Source of the DNA: Parasponia andersonii | Taxonomy: Eukaryota > Streptophyta > Magnoliopsida > Rosales > Cannabaceae | Direction: 5' to 3' | NCBI GenBank assembly: GCA_002914805.1 | Contig: JXTB01000478.1 | Coordinates: 131,757-195,756 of the forward strand | Length of the DNA: 64,000 nt | Shown here: positions 36,741 through 47,689 of the stretch, piece after piece | Layout of the letters: each line of letters starts with the position of its first letter | How positions within the stretch are numbered: position 1 is the first letter of the stretch | The notes under the pieces: generated by a model | What the model was told of the DNA's origin: nothing | What the model saw: the letters and a program-made list of their open reading frames with translations, nothing else | Databases searched by the model: none | Position numbers and translations under genes: made by a program

Positions 36741-37781
36741 ATGATCAAGCATGATAACAATGATCAAGTGGAGCAGTATTGTGCGAGATTGGTGGTAAAA
36801 GGATATGCTCATAAAGAAGGTATTGACTTCAATGAGATATTTTCACCTGTAGTTCGACTGACAACAGTTAAAGTGGTTTTGGCGATGTGTGCTACGTTTA
36901 ACCTATATCTAGAGCAGCTAGATGTGAAAACTGCTTTTCCTCATGGAGAACTTGAAGAAGAGATTTATATGCTCCAACCAGAAAGTTTTGCTAAAACAGG
37001 CAAGGAAAACTTGGTTTGCAGGTTGAACAAATCTCTATACGGTCTCAAACAGGCGCCAAGGTATTGGTATAAGAGATTTGATTCCTTCATCATATGCCTT
37101 GGGTACAACAGACTCAGTTCAGACCACTGCACATACTTCAAGAGGTTTGATGAAGATAATGACTTCATTATCTTATTGTTGTACATAAATGACATATTGG
37201 TAGCGAGCCCCAACAAAGGCAGAATCCAAGAATTAAAGGTACAATTAGCTAGGAAATTTGATATGAAAGACTTGGGACCAGCAAACAATATTCTAGGGAT
37301 GCAAATTCACCGAGACAAAGATAACAGGAAGATTCGGCTTTCTCAAAAGAATTATTTGAAGAAAATCTTGCGCCGCTTCAATATGCAAGATTGTAAATCG
37401 ATTTCTACCCCACTTCCTGTTAACTTCAAGTTATCCTCCGGGATGTGTCCTAGTAATGAAGAAGAGAGGATGGAGATGTCTCGAGTACTGTATGCATCAG
37501 CAGTGGAAAGCCTAATGTTCATTATGATATGTACAAGACCAGACATTGCACAAGCAGTGAGAGCAGTTAGTCGATATATGGCGAATCCTAGTGAAGAGCA
37601 TTGGAATGCTGTGAAGAGAATTCTGAGATACATCAAAGGAACCTCAGATGCTGCATTATGTTACGGAGGATCAGAATTTACTGTCAGAGGATATGTTGAT
37701 TCAGATTTTGCAGGTGATCTTGACAAACAAAAATCTACTACAGGCTATGTGTTTACTTTTGCAGAAGGAGTTGTAAGCTAG
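36741..37781 (+). pseudogene. copia reverse transcriptase / RNase H, broken
   Basis: A 346-codon frame covers the reverse transcriptase (ARLVVKGY, QLDVKTAF, LNKSLYGLKQAPR) and the start of RNase H (CTRPDIAQAV, GYVDSDFAGD). The conserved YVDD box reads YIND, with AAT at 37188-37190 in place of an Asp codon. That Asp holds catalytic metal, so the polymerase should be inactive. A stop at 37779-37781 separates it from the remaining RNase H sequence. Confidence 0.9.
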
Positions 37782-37800
37782 ATTTCGAAACTACAAACTG

Positions 37801-38139
37801 TTGTGGCTTTATCTACAACAGAAGCAGAATACATGGCAGCTACACAAGCTTGTAAAGAGGCTATTTGGATTCAAAGGTTATTGGGGGAGCTCGAGCACAA
37901 AAGATTCCTCTATATTTAACAGTCAGAGTGCCTTGCACATTGAAAGGAATTCAGTCTTTTATTCCAGGACAAAGCACATTGGCGTTAAATATTACTTTGT
38001 TCGAGAAGTAGTAGAAGATGGAAGCGTGGACATGAAGAAGATTCACACAAAGGAGAACCTAGCAGATGCTTTAACCAAACCAACCAACACTAACAAGTTC
38101 CAATGGTGTAGATCCTTATATGGCCTAGCAGAAATATAA
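37801..38139 (+). pseudogene. copia RNase H C-terminal remnant
   Basis: In a shifted frame after the stop at 37781, phrases such as ALSTTEAEYMAA (about 37806-37840) and later KTKHIGVKYYFVRE- and LADALTKP-like words mark the conserved end of copia RNase H, up to 38139. Confidence 0.82.
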
Positions 38140-38213
38140 GCAGCATGAGTAATTAACAAGAGAAGAAAATAGAGATTTATCAAGTGTGAAGATATGATTA
38201 AAATCAAGTTTTC

Positions 38214-38224
38214 AAGTGGGAGAA
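38214..38224 (+). other. Polypurine tract
   Basis: AAGTGGGAGAA ends directly at the TGTTGA start of the 3' LTR, the position of the plus-strand primer in LTR elements. Confidence 0.88.
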
Positions 38225-38790
38225 TGTTGAATAAATCAACAATTGCAACTCACCAACCAGCCGCAATAGGAACAGTGAAAACAGGCAGCCACAATAAGAA
38301 TAGTAAAAAGGGCAGCCGTAATAGGAATAGTAAAAAAGGCAGCCGCAATAGGAATAGTAAAAAAAGCAGCAGTAATAGCAATAGTAAAAGATGGTGTTCA
38401 CACCACCTTTCATGTTCTATAAATACGGAGGTTTTCATCACTTGTTTTGCATCTCATTCTAAATCCTCTTCCTTTCTAAGAGAGAATTCAAGCCTAAGAA
38501 TTCCTCTTAGTGTCCTACTTGTTTTCTCCTAAATTGTTTAGAGAGAGTGTTTTCTCCTATTTCAAGAAAGAGAGAGAAAGGTTCATTTGTTCTCTTCTTA
38601 TATTTAGAGAAAAGTGAGTTGTAATCTCTTTTTCATAGTGAAATTCTTCACAGCCTTATCCCTGGACATAGCGTAAATTGGTGAACCACGTTAATTCTTT
38701 TGTGTGCGTTATTTTTTTCATTTTACCTAAATTTTCTCAACTCGTATTTTAGCTGTGTGTTATTACTTCCGCAAAGCTAATCTCCTAACA
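38225..38790 (+). repeat. 3' LTR of copia element
   Basis: 566 bp, TGTTGA...CTAACA, with TATAAATA at 38418-38425 and four ~27-bp internal repeats at about 38283-38391. It differs from the 5' LTR by scattered substitutions and small indels. Confidence 0.95.
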
Positions 38791-38795
38791 CAAAA

Positions 38796-39336
38796 GCGGA
38801 CACAGTTGGGACTTTTCTTAATCACAAACTACCATACATTTTGGATGAGATGAGCTACACTCGGGATACTTCCAATGTCGAAGAGTGTTTTTTATACGTG
38901 ATTAAAGAATATTAGCTTTAAAGTAGATTTTGTTTAGAAACATACAATATCAGATGCCACTTTTTGAGAAATAATCAACTGAAGCATAAAATTAAGAACA
39001 AACATAAAAACTAAAACTACTGATGCATGGCACTAGTATTTGCTACTACTCATCAACTCAAAACACTTAATTGACACAAATATAAGAGAAAACGAAATTG
39101 TGGTTGAAAGGCTTATATTGGGAATATCCTTTTATTCTCTCCAAGATTTTATTTCGTGTTACTCCTTTTGCAATTCTTACAATTTTGTCACTTCATGGCT
39201 TGCCCTTCGAAGACGAAATGAAAAATAGCAAGATTTTACAAAAGGGCCAAAAAAATTTGATTAGCAGATCAGATTATAAAGTCCTCTCAATGTAAATTGA
39301 AAGATTTGATGCAATATTTGTCAATAATGTCTTGTT
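38796..39336. other. Spacer between copia element and DUF1685 gene
   Basis: Holds the probable 3' UTR of the minus-strand DUF1685 gene toward the right end. No other gene seen. Confidence 0.5.
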
Positions 39337-40990
39337 TCAGCACTCCAGACGCACATTATAGGCCACAGATCTGGCCCAAAACTTGATTTGGGCCTTCATG
39401 TCTCTAGAAGATTTTCTTGCGGCCCAATTTGGAGGAGGAGGAGGGGGAGGTGGGGCACAGCTTTGGACCAGCCATGCCTCAGAAAGATAAGGCCTCCTGA
39501 CCTTATTTTCTAGGTGCATATCCTCATTCTTCTTTTCCTGCAAACCTGGGATTATGTTAACCACACTGGGGCTTAACTTGTCTTTATTGTCAAATGTAAA
39601 TCCTAAGTCCTTAAATCCTTGCACTTCTTCAATTTCAAGGTCACTTAGGCTTCTTAAATTCCTTCCATTAAGGTATCTGCGTCTCATTTCCCTTGATCCA
39701 TCTGTGTCAATGCCCTCCACCACTATGGTTTTTGGTCCCCTATATCTTGAAGTGCCCTACAAAATCCAGATAATAATTTAACAATGTAACATAAGAGAGT
39801 ACTCAACTTAAAAATAAATAAAAAGAAAAAAAGAAAAAACTTTCTCAATATATTTTTTAAAATTTCTGTTACGATTACCACCGGGTTATATCTGCAACGA
39901 CTTTCTTTTTAAAGTTCGTTTCTTTCTTGATTTTGCAAGTACCAAATTATGTTAGCTGTACCTTGTTCAAGCTTCTAAAGTTGCTATTGGTAGTAAAAAA
40001 TTTCTTTCCATTTCAGAGTACTAGTATGCATGTCACATGTTAAAACTTAATGCCCAACTCACGAATAGCCTGAGCAATTATGAGATATGTAAATGAAGCT
40101 CTTATGTTTTAGGTAAAAACTGTAGAATTCATCTATATAAGCACTATAAATCTTTTTCATACTTAAACAGACAATTCAGGGCCTGAAAACAGAACCATGA
40201 CAAAGACGCAAGAACATACAGGGGGAAAAAAAAATCACATGATTTTTATCATATTTTGTTGCCAAATTTGTTTCTCATATGTAGTAGAGTAACGAAAATT
40301 ATGTGACTATGACAAACACACAACAAAAGATGAAAATAGTACCTTATTGTGTCTCGGAGGCAAGATATCAGCAAGGTTAAGTGATGCCTGGCGACTTGAT
40401 TTGCTTAACATCTTATCATTACTCTCTTCCTGATCTTGATTCATTTCAACTCTCTTAGTATAAGTTGGCAGAGTCTTTGTCCTTACTAGCAAATTTTTAC
40501 TTGGCTGCTGTACTGACTGCCGTGTTGTTATGCTCCTTCTGTTCTTTCTTTCCCTTTCTTGGAATCCAGCTTCTTTCTGGTTCAATTTGCTAAGTACTCT
40601 AGTGTTATCTCTATCATGTCTTTCTAGGATTCCTTCTTCTTCTTCTTCTTCTTCTTCTTTCCTCCCTATATTAGGCGGCAAAGACGGCGTCCTGACCAAA
40701 CCCCGGCGAAACTCGGCGGCTTCCGCCGGGGTTCTACTCTTAGATATTGAGGAGTTTCCATTACTCTCTGAATTAATCTTCAGTCCCGTAACCATTTCAT
40801 GAGAAATATTGGTTACTGATGATGAAGGACATGGATCAGAATAGCACCTTGACATTTTTGGTTTTTGGTTAATCAGTAGGTTGCCAAAAAACCAAGACGA
40901 CTCCAAAAGATCCACAGCTTCTGGTACAGCTCTTTCGTCTTGAGAAGGGTCGTGACGATGATGATGATGGTGATGATCAATAGGTTCCAT
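39337..40990 (-). CDS. DUF1685 family protein
   Basis: Two coding exons on the minus strand: 40990-40343 and 39756-39337, joined across a 586-bp GT..AG intron in phase 0. The product is 355 residues. The N-terminus begins MEPID followed by a His run. A Glu run sits near residue 115, and RSKSRT- and RTKTLP-like basic/Ser words are scattered through exon 1. The DUF1685 core is in exon 2 (about residues 250-300): RSLSDLEIEEVQGFKDLGF, then LSPSVVNIIPGLQ, then RPYLSEAW. An octaproline run and a C-terminal KFWARSVAYNVR phrase follow. Members are plant-specific with no proven biochemical activity. No signal peptide or membrane span is seen. The start is the first ATG of the open frame. Confidence 0.9.
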
Positions 40991-42059
40991 GGTAGATTTT
41001 CTCAGCTTAAAGTTTCTTACTAGTACTCTATAATAGCTAATAAAAACATCGGGTTTGGCATTCGAACTTATTGCACTTATTTGTCTTGTGTTTAATATAT
41101 ATCTGTCCCAACATGTTGCACATATATATATATATATATATATTCATAAAAAATGAGAAAAAAGAATTGTAACAACTCAAATGAAAAAAAGCTGTAACCA
41201 AACTGGCCTGGCTAGCTAATTGAGAAGTGATGGAGAGAAAACCATGTGCGTTGCCTATATTTTTACATGGAAAATACTATACTATGATTATGACGTTTGA
41301 TGAGAGAGAAGAGGGAGTCTAACAGCTAAGGAATATTATGAGGAAAAGTTTAATTGCTTCTGAGCATGGCAGGGTCATGCCAGCAAAGAATCCATGTGAT
41401 AGACTTTTGTTTATGCAACTACAGAAAAAAGGGTCTTCAATTTTATTCTTATCTTTTACATATATATATATATATATATTATTTTAGGGGTCTATATCAT
41501 GTTACGGCTGAGGTTGTAGGTCTCAATTTATGGGCAAAACAGCCAAAAAGTTTCCAAATAGTTTTGGCTTGTTTGGCAACTAGCGAGGAGGCTCAATTTG
41601 TAGTTTACCACAAAAGATGATCAATCCAAATTTAGAGGCCGCCGATCACCGAACTTAGAACTCATCCCAACACCAGCATCATAATACTTACATTAATAAT
41701 AATGAAGAATCTAATAATGAATGAATTTCAGATCAAGCACAGCCTGAGCCCACTTATGTCTAATATTAAACTTAATTAGCTATGTTACAGGACTGCACGA
41801 TGTTCTAACATCATATAAGCAAGCAGAGCAAAATTTTTTTTTTTTTTTTAAAAAAGCATCATATAAGCAAGGGCCAGATCGGTGGGTCCACTCACACACG
41901 TGGGTCCACCCGTATTTCTGTGATGTTATGTTGAGGGGCACGGTGGCCTAAATAGGAGCCCCTTTTAGCACGTATGTCTGAAAATTTTTAAAATCAGCAA
42001 CACCAAATATAAGCGCCATACCAGCCAAAAGATAAAACCGTAAAAGTAGAGATAGTAAT
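40991..42059. other. Promoter region of DUF1685 gene and intergenic DNA
   Basis: The first ~300 bases should carry the promoter of the minus-strand gene. (TA)n tracts occur at about 41122-41143 and 41459-41479, and a T/A homopolymer junction at about 41834-41856. No gene supported. Confidence 0.5.
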
Positions 42060-42104
42060 GTCAAGTTTAACGGACCGGCTTGATCATATGCAGGCCCAAG
42101 ATGA

Positions 42105-42161
42105 GCCTAACTCGACCACGGCTCAAGATGAGCCTAGTTTGACGCCGTGGTCGAGCTAGGC
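42105..42161. repeat. Inverted repeat (hairpin) with 18-bp stem
   Basis: GCCTAACTCGACCACGGC (42105-42122) is the reverse complement, with one mismatch, of GCCGTGGTCGAGCTAGGC (42144-42161), leaving a 21-base loop. The surrounding 42060-42320 is GC-richer than its neighbours, with repeated GGGCC/GGCTCG words like degraded transposon sequence. Confidence 0.8.
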
Positions 42162-42639
42162 TTGAGAATTTCAGCTAGTAAGGTGGCTCGACTCATTTTT
42201 GTAGAGCACAGATCATTATTGTTAAACAAAAAAAGGGTCAAAGTGGGCCAACTCGTTTCAGCCTATTTAGGGTTGGGCTCAGCCTGACTCGGTCTTGGCT
42301 CGTCTAGGAGCCCAGCGGGCCAAAAGGCGCAGATTAGGTTTTATTTTTTTGATAGACTAACCCAATCTGCCAATTTGTCTCGACGCTTATTTTATCACCT
42401 TTACATAAAAATAAATCAAATGCAATTTAAGTGCAATTAGTGAGATTAACACTAAAATTTTAACTTGTTTTTGATTTAGTGAATGATAATTTTCTTCCGC
42501 TAAATAAATTATTGTGTAGTGTCAAAGGAAAATCTATACTAGTGAAAGTGTGGGTTCACTTCTATTAGTATGTAGTGTACTAAACACTACATGTATATTT
42601 TTTCTTTTTCTTTTTCATATTCTCAACACTACATGCATA

Positions 42640-42641
<2 letters not shown>

Positions 42642-42670
<29 letters not shown>
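42642..42670. repeat. (TA)n microsatellite
   Basis: Uninterrupted TA repeat of about 29 bases, followed by a second copy of a CTTTTTCATATTCTC phrase that also precedes it. Confidence 0.9.
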
Positions 42671-42672
<2 letters not shown>

Positions 42673-43800
42673 TTTTTCATATTCTCCTTACTACTTTACC
42701 CCACTCAAACTAAAAATTGACACTTGAACATCAGAATTTTAATTTTATTAAGGTCTAACGAAATTAGTCACATGCTACGCAATTGATGAAGTTTGTTTTT
42801 CCTCCAAGTTGGAAAGCTTCTTGAATTGCTATAACAAAACTTTCATCGTTCCTATTTTTAGTGGAATTGCTGTTAATTGGTTGTCTTTTTCCTTGAACAA
42901 AACTAAAACAGAATATCTAGAACAATTCAATTGAAGGAGGACGTGATGCAAAATTCTAATTTATGTCGTTACGAGCCATGTTAGCAACAAACACATTTGT
43001 TATATATCAGTCTTTTCCACCGTTAATCCCATCAAAATTTATAGATGAATGACCCTAACTGCATATAGAGGCCTTTGTGCGTAGCACATGTATCTGTCAT
43101 TTGGGATGATATAATGCCTACATGCATGTGTGCTACTATCCTTAAAATTTAAAATTGAATTTCGAAGGGTCTACCATTGACCACTGTCAAAACTCAAATG
43201 ATCATATTAAAATATTCCTAATTAATTCATAGGGTAAAATTGTACGTTATTGTATTAATTATTTTACAATAAAATACACCATACAATATAAATTAATAGC
43301 TAGTCTACTATATATTATCAAATAAAATTGGATCATCTTCAATAATATAAATGAAGGTCATATGTTCATTAAAAAAAAAAATGAAGGGTACATGTTGCCA
43401 AAATGTAAGATTACGAAAGGATTTGTTACCATGTTATGTGGCATTAGTAGCTTTACAAGTATGGATAGATGGCTGCCACCTGCCATATTGCTACGAAATC
43501 TTATTCGCATGTAACCGGCAGCAACTTGTGCCTCATCACGAATATTTTTAACTTTTATTTAATAGGTAAATATTATCTAGGGTCTATTTTTTCTTTTTTT
43601 TTTTTCTTTTTATGATGTGTCACTTAAGTCCTCATTTTTTTTTTAATAGTGTCTAACTCCTCGTTCTTATATTTTTATTATACATTAGTCTCTCTAGTAT
43701 TTTCCATCCAAAACAGCTGTCAAGGTAGAAAACCGAAGGAAAAACTAGTCGCCACCGTCGTAATCTCCGATAAATAAAACCAGTCGCCATCTCTGACAGA

Positions 43801-43926
43801 ATAAAATTCGGCTGTTCGTTTACAATCTCTAAGGAATTACAAATTCAACATGTAATCAGAAAACTTGCAAGGGTAGCTCATTATAATAAAATTCGGCTGT
43901 TCGTTTACAATCTCTATGGAATTACA
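43801..43926. repeat. Direct duplication of ~43 bp
   Basis: A phrase beginning ATAAAATTCGGCTGTTCGTT and ending GGAATTAC occurs at 43801-43840 and again at 43885-43924, with one base changed (AAGG/ATGG). Confidence 0.85.
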
Positions 43927-44029
43927 AAAGGAAAATCATAGTGATAAAACAATATTTTTTTCCCGCTTTTAAGTAAGAAAATACTAGGATTGGATTTTTG
44001 TGACACGACAAGACAATAGAATTCGAAAC

Positions 44030-44545
44030 TTGCACGAAATTAGTGAATTTGAGTTGCCTTAAACAGATTCGGTTCAAAATCGGGTTGAACCCATGAACCT
44101 ATTTATTAAATGGGTCGGGTTTGGGTTGACCTACCAATCACAACTAACACACAATAACTCATTTATAACTCATTTAATGCATATTTGAACATATTAGTGT
44201 ATTTTTAAGCTTTTATTATGCAAATATATTGAGATTTTGTGTGGTTTCAATTTAATTTTAGTAAATATTAATGTCTTAAGGCCATAAAATATGTATAAAT
44301 TTATGTTAAACGCCTTAAAAAAATATTTTAGTTAATTGAATTAAACAGGATAACGGATCGTATCAGATTGATTTGATTCGAATATGACTCATTTGAATAA
44401 ATAAGTTAAGCAGGTTGTATCGAGTCAACCTGTTTATAAATAGGTCAGATTTAAATTAAAGTATATGCTGTTATATATGAATATTGATACGATACGGATA
44501 CAACCAACTAACACGAATCGTCACCGCTAAAAAACACTTAGGTTT
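44030..44545. mobile_element. Possible nonautonomous transposon with subterminal inverted repeats
   Basis: A segment rich in GGGTCGGG/GGGTTGAC words (44070-44140) is partly mirrored by GAGTCAACCTGTTTATAAATAGG (near 44424), an arrangement common in degraded plant DNA transposons that carry CGGGTTGACCCG-like words. The ends are not defined and no target duplication was found. Confidence 0.35.
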
Positions 44546-45054
44546 TTTTAACAAAATATTCTCCATTCAAGCCAAAAGGCAGAAAGAAACATTATTTTCT
44601 AATTCATTTTTTTGATCATTTATCCCATTATCTTTTAAAAAAAAATAATAAATTCATAGTTTACTTACCAATACATATAGGAAGAACGGCCACAGGTAAT
44701 CTTCTTCCTCCGTCGTCTGCATATTTGCTCACAACAGCCAAAAGTGTTACTTCTGATTGTGAAATAACAGTATGTATAAGTTGTGACCATTTTCTTGGTA
44801 CTTAGTCAAACCAAGAATCTTTGGGCTTTCTCTCGGTTGATGCACAGATCTTGGGCTTGGCATGTTTTAAATCATTATAATAAATCCCGTGCACCCTTTT
44901 TTTTTTGTTGTTTTTTTTTTGAAACGAAACCCAGCGCACCGTTTATATTGTTGTTGGAATTGAAAGTATGGCCTATGATTCTATGAATAAAAGGACAAAA
45001 TTGAGATTCCATATAAGTCTATACTAACATGTAAAAGAAAATCACACGGGGAGG

Positions 45055-45352
45055 ATTAATTGAGCCAAAATGATTTTTTTGCGTGTATTTTTCTAAAAAT
45101 AATATTTTTAGGGGTGTTAAAGATTTCTTGACCTATGGTCAAGAGTTTCTTAACCATGAAACAATCACTATTTAGGATTTTGTCATGATCAAAAAGTTCT
45201 TGACTATTAGTCAAGATGTTCTGGCACTCCTAAAAATATCATTTTTAGAAAAATATAAATAAAAATCAAGTTGGCCTAAGTTAGTCCTGATACTCTTCAA
45301 AATATTATTTTTAAAAAAATATATAAAAAGTCGGTTAGCCCAAGTTAGCCCT
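45055..45352. mobile_element. MITE-like foldback element with duplicated right end
   Basis: Left sequence (TTGAGCCAAAATGATTTTT, then TTTTTCTAAAAATAATATTT, TTAGGGGTG, CTTGACCTATGGTCAAG) is mirrored by the right (CTTGACTATTAGTCAAG, CACTCCTAAAAATATCATTT, TCAAGTTGGCCTAA near 45284). This gives a roughly 230-bp foldback with ~80-bp imperfect arms. A further copy of the right arm follows at about 45287-45352. No coding potential. Confidence 0.65.
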
Positions 45353-45465
45353 AACCATGTCCTTTTCTCTAACATGAAATCGCACTATTTTTTTCCCCAA
45401 TTGCAAAGAATTACCTTTAATTTCTTCACTCAATTTGTAACCTAGAAAATTCTCCTAATTCCTAG

Positions 45466-46650
45466 GCAATATTTACTCTTATTTAATTTCAGCCTGATTT
45501 CACGTATCAAATTCTACAAAGCATGTACTAAGGTAATTATGAATATGAGTCCAGACTCTATAAAATAAAGAATGAAGATTTAAGTAATACATAGAAAAAG
45601 ATGGAGACCTAGGCGATATTTACCCTTATTTAATTTCAGCCTGATTTCACGTATCAAATTCTAAAAAAATGCTATAAAGTACATACTGAGATAATTATGA
45701 ATACGGGCCAGAAGCACATGCATGAAGCCTATCATATTTACTCTTATTTAATTTTAGGAGGGGGGGGGAGAGATGGAGACCTAGGCAATATTTACTCATA
45801 TTTAATTTCAGCATGATTTCACATATCAAATTCTACAAAGCATGTATTAAGGTAATTATGAATATGAGCCTAGACTCTATAAAATAAAGAATGAGAATTT
45901 AAGTGATACATAGAAAAAGATGGAGAAGTGATATTAACCCTTATTTAATTTTAGTCTGATTTCAAGTATCAAATTCTAAAAAATACTAAAAAGTACGTAC
46001 TGAGGTAATTATGAATACGGGCCAGAATCACGTGCATGGAGCCTATCATATCTTTAAATGTAATATTTATATATTTTATTGAGAGGAGATGTAAACTATG
46101 AATATATAAATGTAAAATATATGTGTAGGAATTAGAAGGAAGAACATCTATGTAACGTCAGGAGGGGGGAGTTACAAGATGGGGACTTAGGCAATATTTA
46201 TCCTTATTCAATTTCAGTCTAATTCTACAAAGCACCTCGAGGAGGGGAAGGAGAGAAAGATGGGGATCTAGGTAATATTTATCCTTATTTAATTTCAACC
46301 TAATTCTACAAAGTATGTATTGAGGCAATATTTACACTTATTTAATCTCAGCCTAATTCTACAAAGCATGTAAGGAGGGAGGGGGAGATGGGGACCTAAG
46401 CTATATTTATCCTTATGCCTAATTCTACAAAGGTGATATTTACCCTTATTTAATTTCAGCCTAATTCTACAAAGTACGTACTAAAGTAATTATGAATATA
46501 GGCGAGAAGCATTTTCGTGGAGCCTATCATATCGTTAAGCGTAATATTTATATATTCCATTGAGAGGATATGTATGTAGAAGAAGTATGAATATATAAAT
46601 GTAAAATATATGTGTAAGAATTAGAAGGAAGGACGTCTACGTAACATTAA
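45466..46650. repeat. Higher-order tandem repeat array
   Basis: A phrase TTTAATTTCAGCCTGATTTC followed by AAATTCTA recurs at about 45482, 45629, 45801 and 45944. Shortened forms (TTTAATTTCAGCCTAATTC) occur at about 46209, 46288, 46341 and 46449. The first four alternate between two subtypes: one followed by GACTCTATAAAATAAAGAATG, the other by GGGCCAGAAG/GGGCCAGAATC. This gives a two-monomer unit of about 318 bp. A longer end phrase (ATTTATATATT...GAGAGGA...GGAATTAGAAGGAAG) occurs twice, near 46065 and 46545. Noncoding. Confidence 0.75.
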
Positions 46651-46755
46651 TTCGTGTAATGTGGAATGAAGACATACCATTTGGACTCACGTGTATGGTC
46701 TCTGCAATAAAAATTCTCTCAGATGTTTTCTGTGAAAATAAGTTTGCTTTAATTT

Positions 46756-47560
46756 TGTTAGACGGTATAGAGTATGGGGCCCGTTCCTAGATCACGTACC
46801 ATGTGGTCGATTAAGTGGCAGAGCAGGTCACAAAGGGGGCACGCCATTTGACGCGTGTCCAGGGTAACTATTTAAAGGTCACACGAGTCACACGCGATAC
46901 CGCATGGGCCCATGGGCCGTCCGAGGCCAGGGCCGAATCTATCCCAGACCCTGGATGGTTCGGCCCAATCGAGTTCTTGCCTCGAAAGCTAGGGGTTAAA
47001 AGTCTCGAGAGTCTTCCACCAGAAGACCACGGGAGGCAACGCGCTGCTTCAGACCCAGACAAGGTATTTAATGCGATCCCGGGTAGGTGCGCGCATTGGG
47101 CAAACTGTCCTGACAGAATGATAGTTTTTCAAAGTCTCGCCCCTAACAGGCCCGAGTCGTAGGGGACGGCGAAAAGCAGGCCACGACAATGCAAGAGAAA
47201 TCACGGTAATCACGACCCATTATCTCTGGAGTAAGTCATGGTGGGAAAAAGTACTCAATCCTGGGATTGAGAGCTAGGAAAAGCTCCCAGTTCTAGGATT
47301 ATGTATATAAGCCTTGCTTCCCCGTCAAAAAAAAGAGATAAAGATTGACATATAAAAAGAAAAACTAAATCTTTGCTTCTCAGCCTTAGGGATAAATAAC
47401 TGACTTAAGCATCAGAGAATCTTTGCAGATGGCCATCCCCGCCTCTCCGACCCGACCTAAAGTAAAAAACACGCTGGGATAGCAAGATACGTGGGCAGTT
47501 GGTAGATACAACGTCAGCTATTCGGAAACACGTGGGCAATTCATAAGAATCGCACCAACA
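46756..47560 (+). mobile_element. GC-rich LTR-like fragment
   Basis: Against AT-rich surroundings this block is GC-rich. It has TGTTAG near its start, a TATATAAGCC box near 47305, the phrase ACTGACTTAAGCATCAGAGA (47399-47418) close to the ACTGACTTGAGCGTCGGAG word of many plant Ty3/gypsy-type LTRs, and CACCAACA at its right end. No matching target duplication was found, so the ends are uncertain. A 115-codon frame at 46815-47162 is best read as LTR sequence, not a gene. Confidence 0.5.
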
Positions 47561-47689
47561 TAAAGTACTTGCCTACTTTGTTAGTCTCACGTTGAGATCC
47601 AGTCAATGTGTGTGATCATCATAAATTAAAATATTTCTATCAAAAGCTAAAGAATGTCTTTTTAATTTTCTCATAACTTCAAAATATAA

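Larger units (their letters stand above)
33558..38795 (+). mobile_element. Degenerate Ty1/copia LTR retrotransposon, structurally complete
   Basis: The body runs 33563-38790 and is flanked by identical 5-bp target duplications CAAAA (33558-33562 and 38791-38795). It has two LTRs (555 and 566 bp) starting TGTTGA and ending CTAACA, a primer site complementary to initiator-Met tRNA after the left LTR, and a polypurine tract before the right one. Domain order gag, protease, integrase, reverse transcriptase, RNase H is that of copia. Stops and frameshifts interrupt all parts, so it is not autonomous. It lies between the DUF3082-like and DUF1685 genes and breaks neither. Confidence 0.95.
42322..45054. 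other. Intergenic, repeat-bearing, no gene seen
   Basis: Includes a (TA)n run at 42642-42670, a direct duplication at 43801-43925 and a possible nonautonomous element at 44030-44545. Short frames at 43351-43551 and 44783-44986 have no known domain. Confidence 0.5.

Noticed and set aside
46815-47162. 115-codon frame in GC-rich block
   Set aside because: No recognisable domain; composition and neighbouring words fit LTR sequence.
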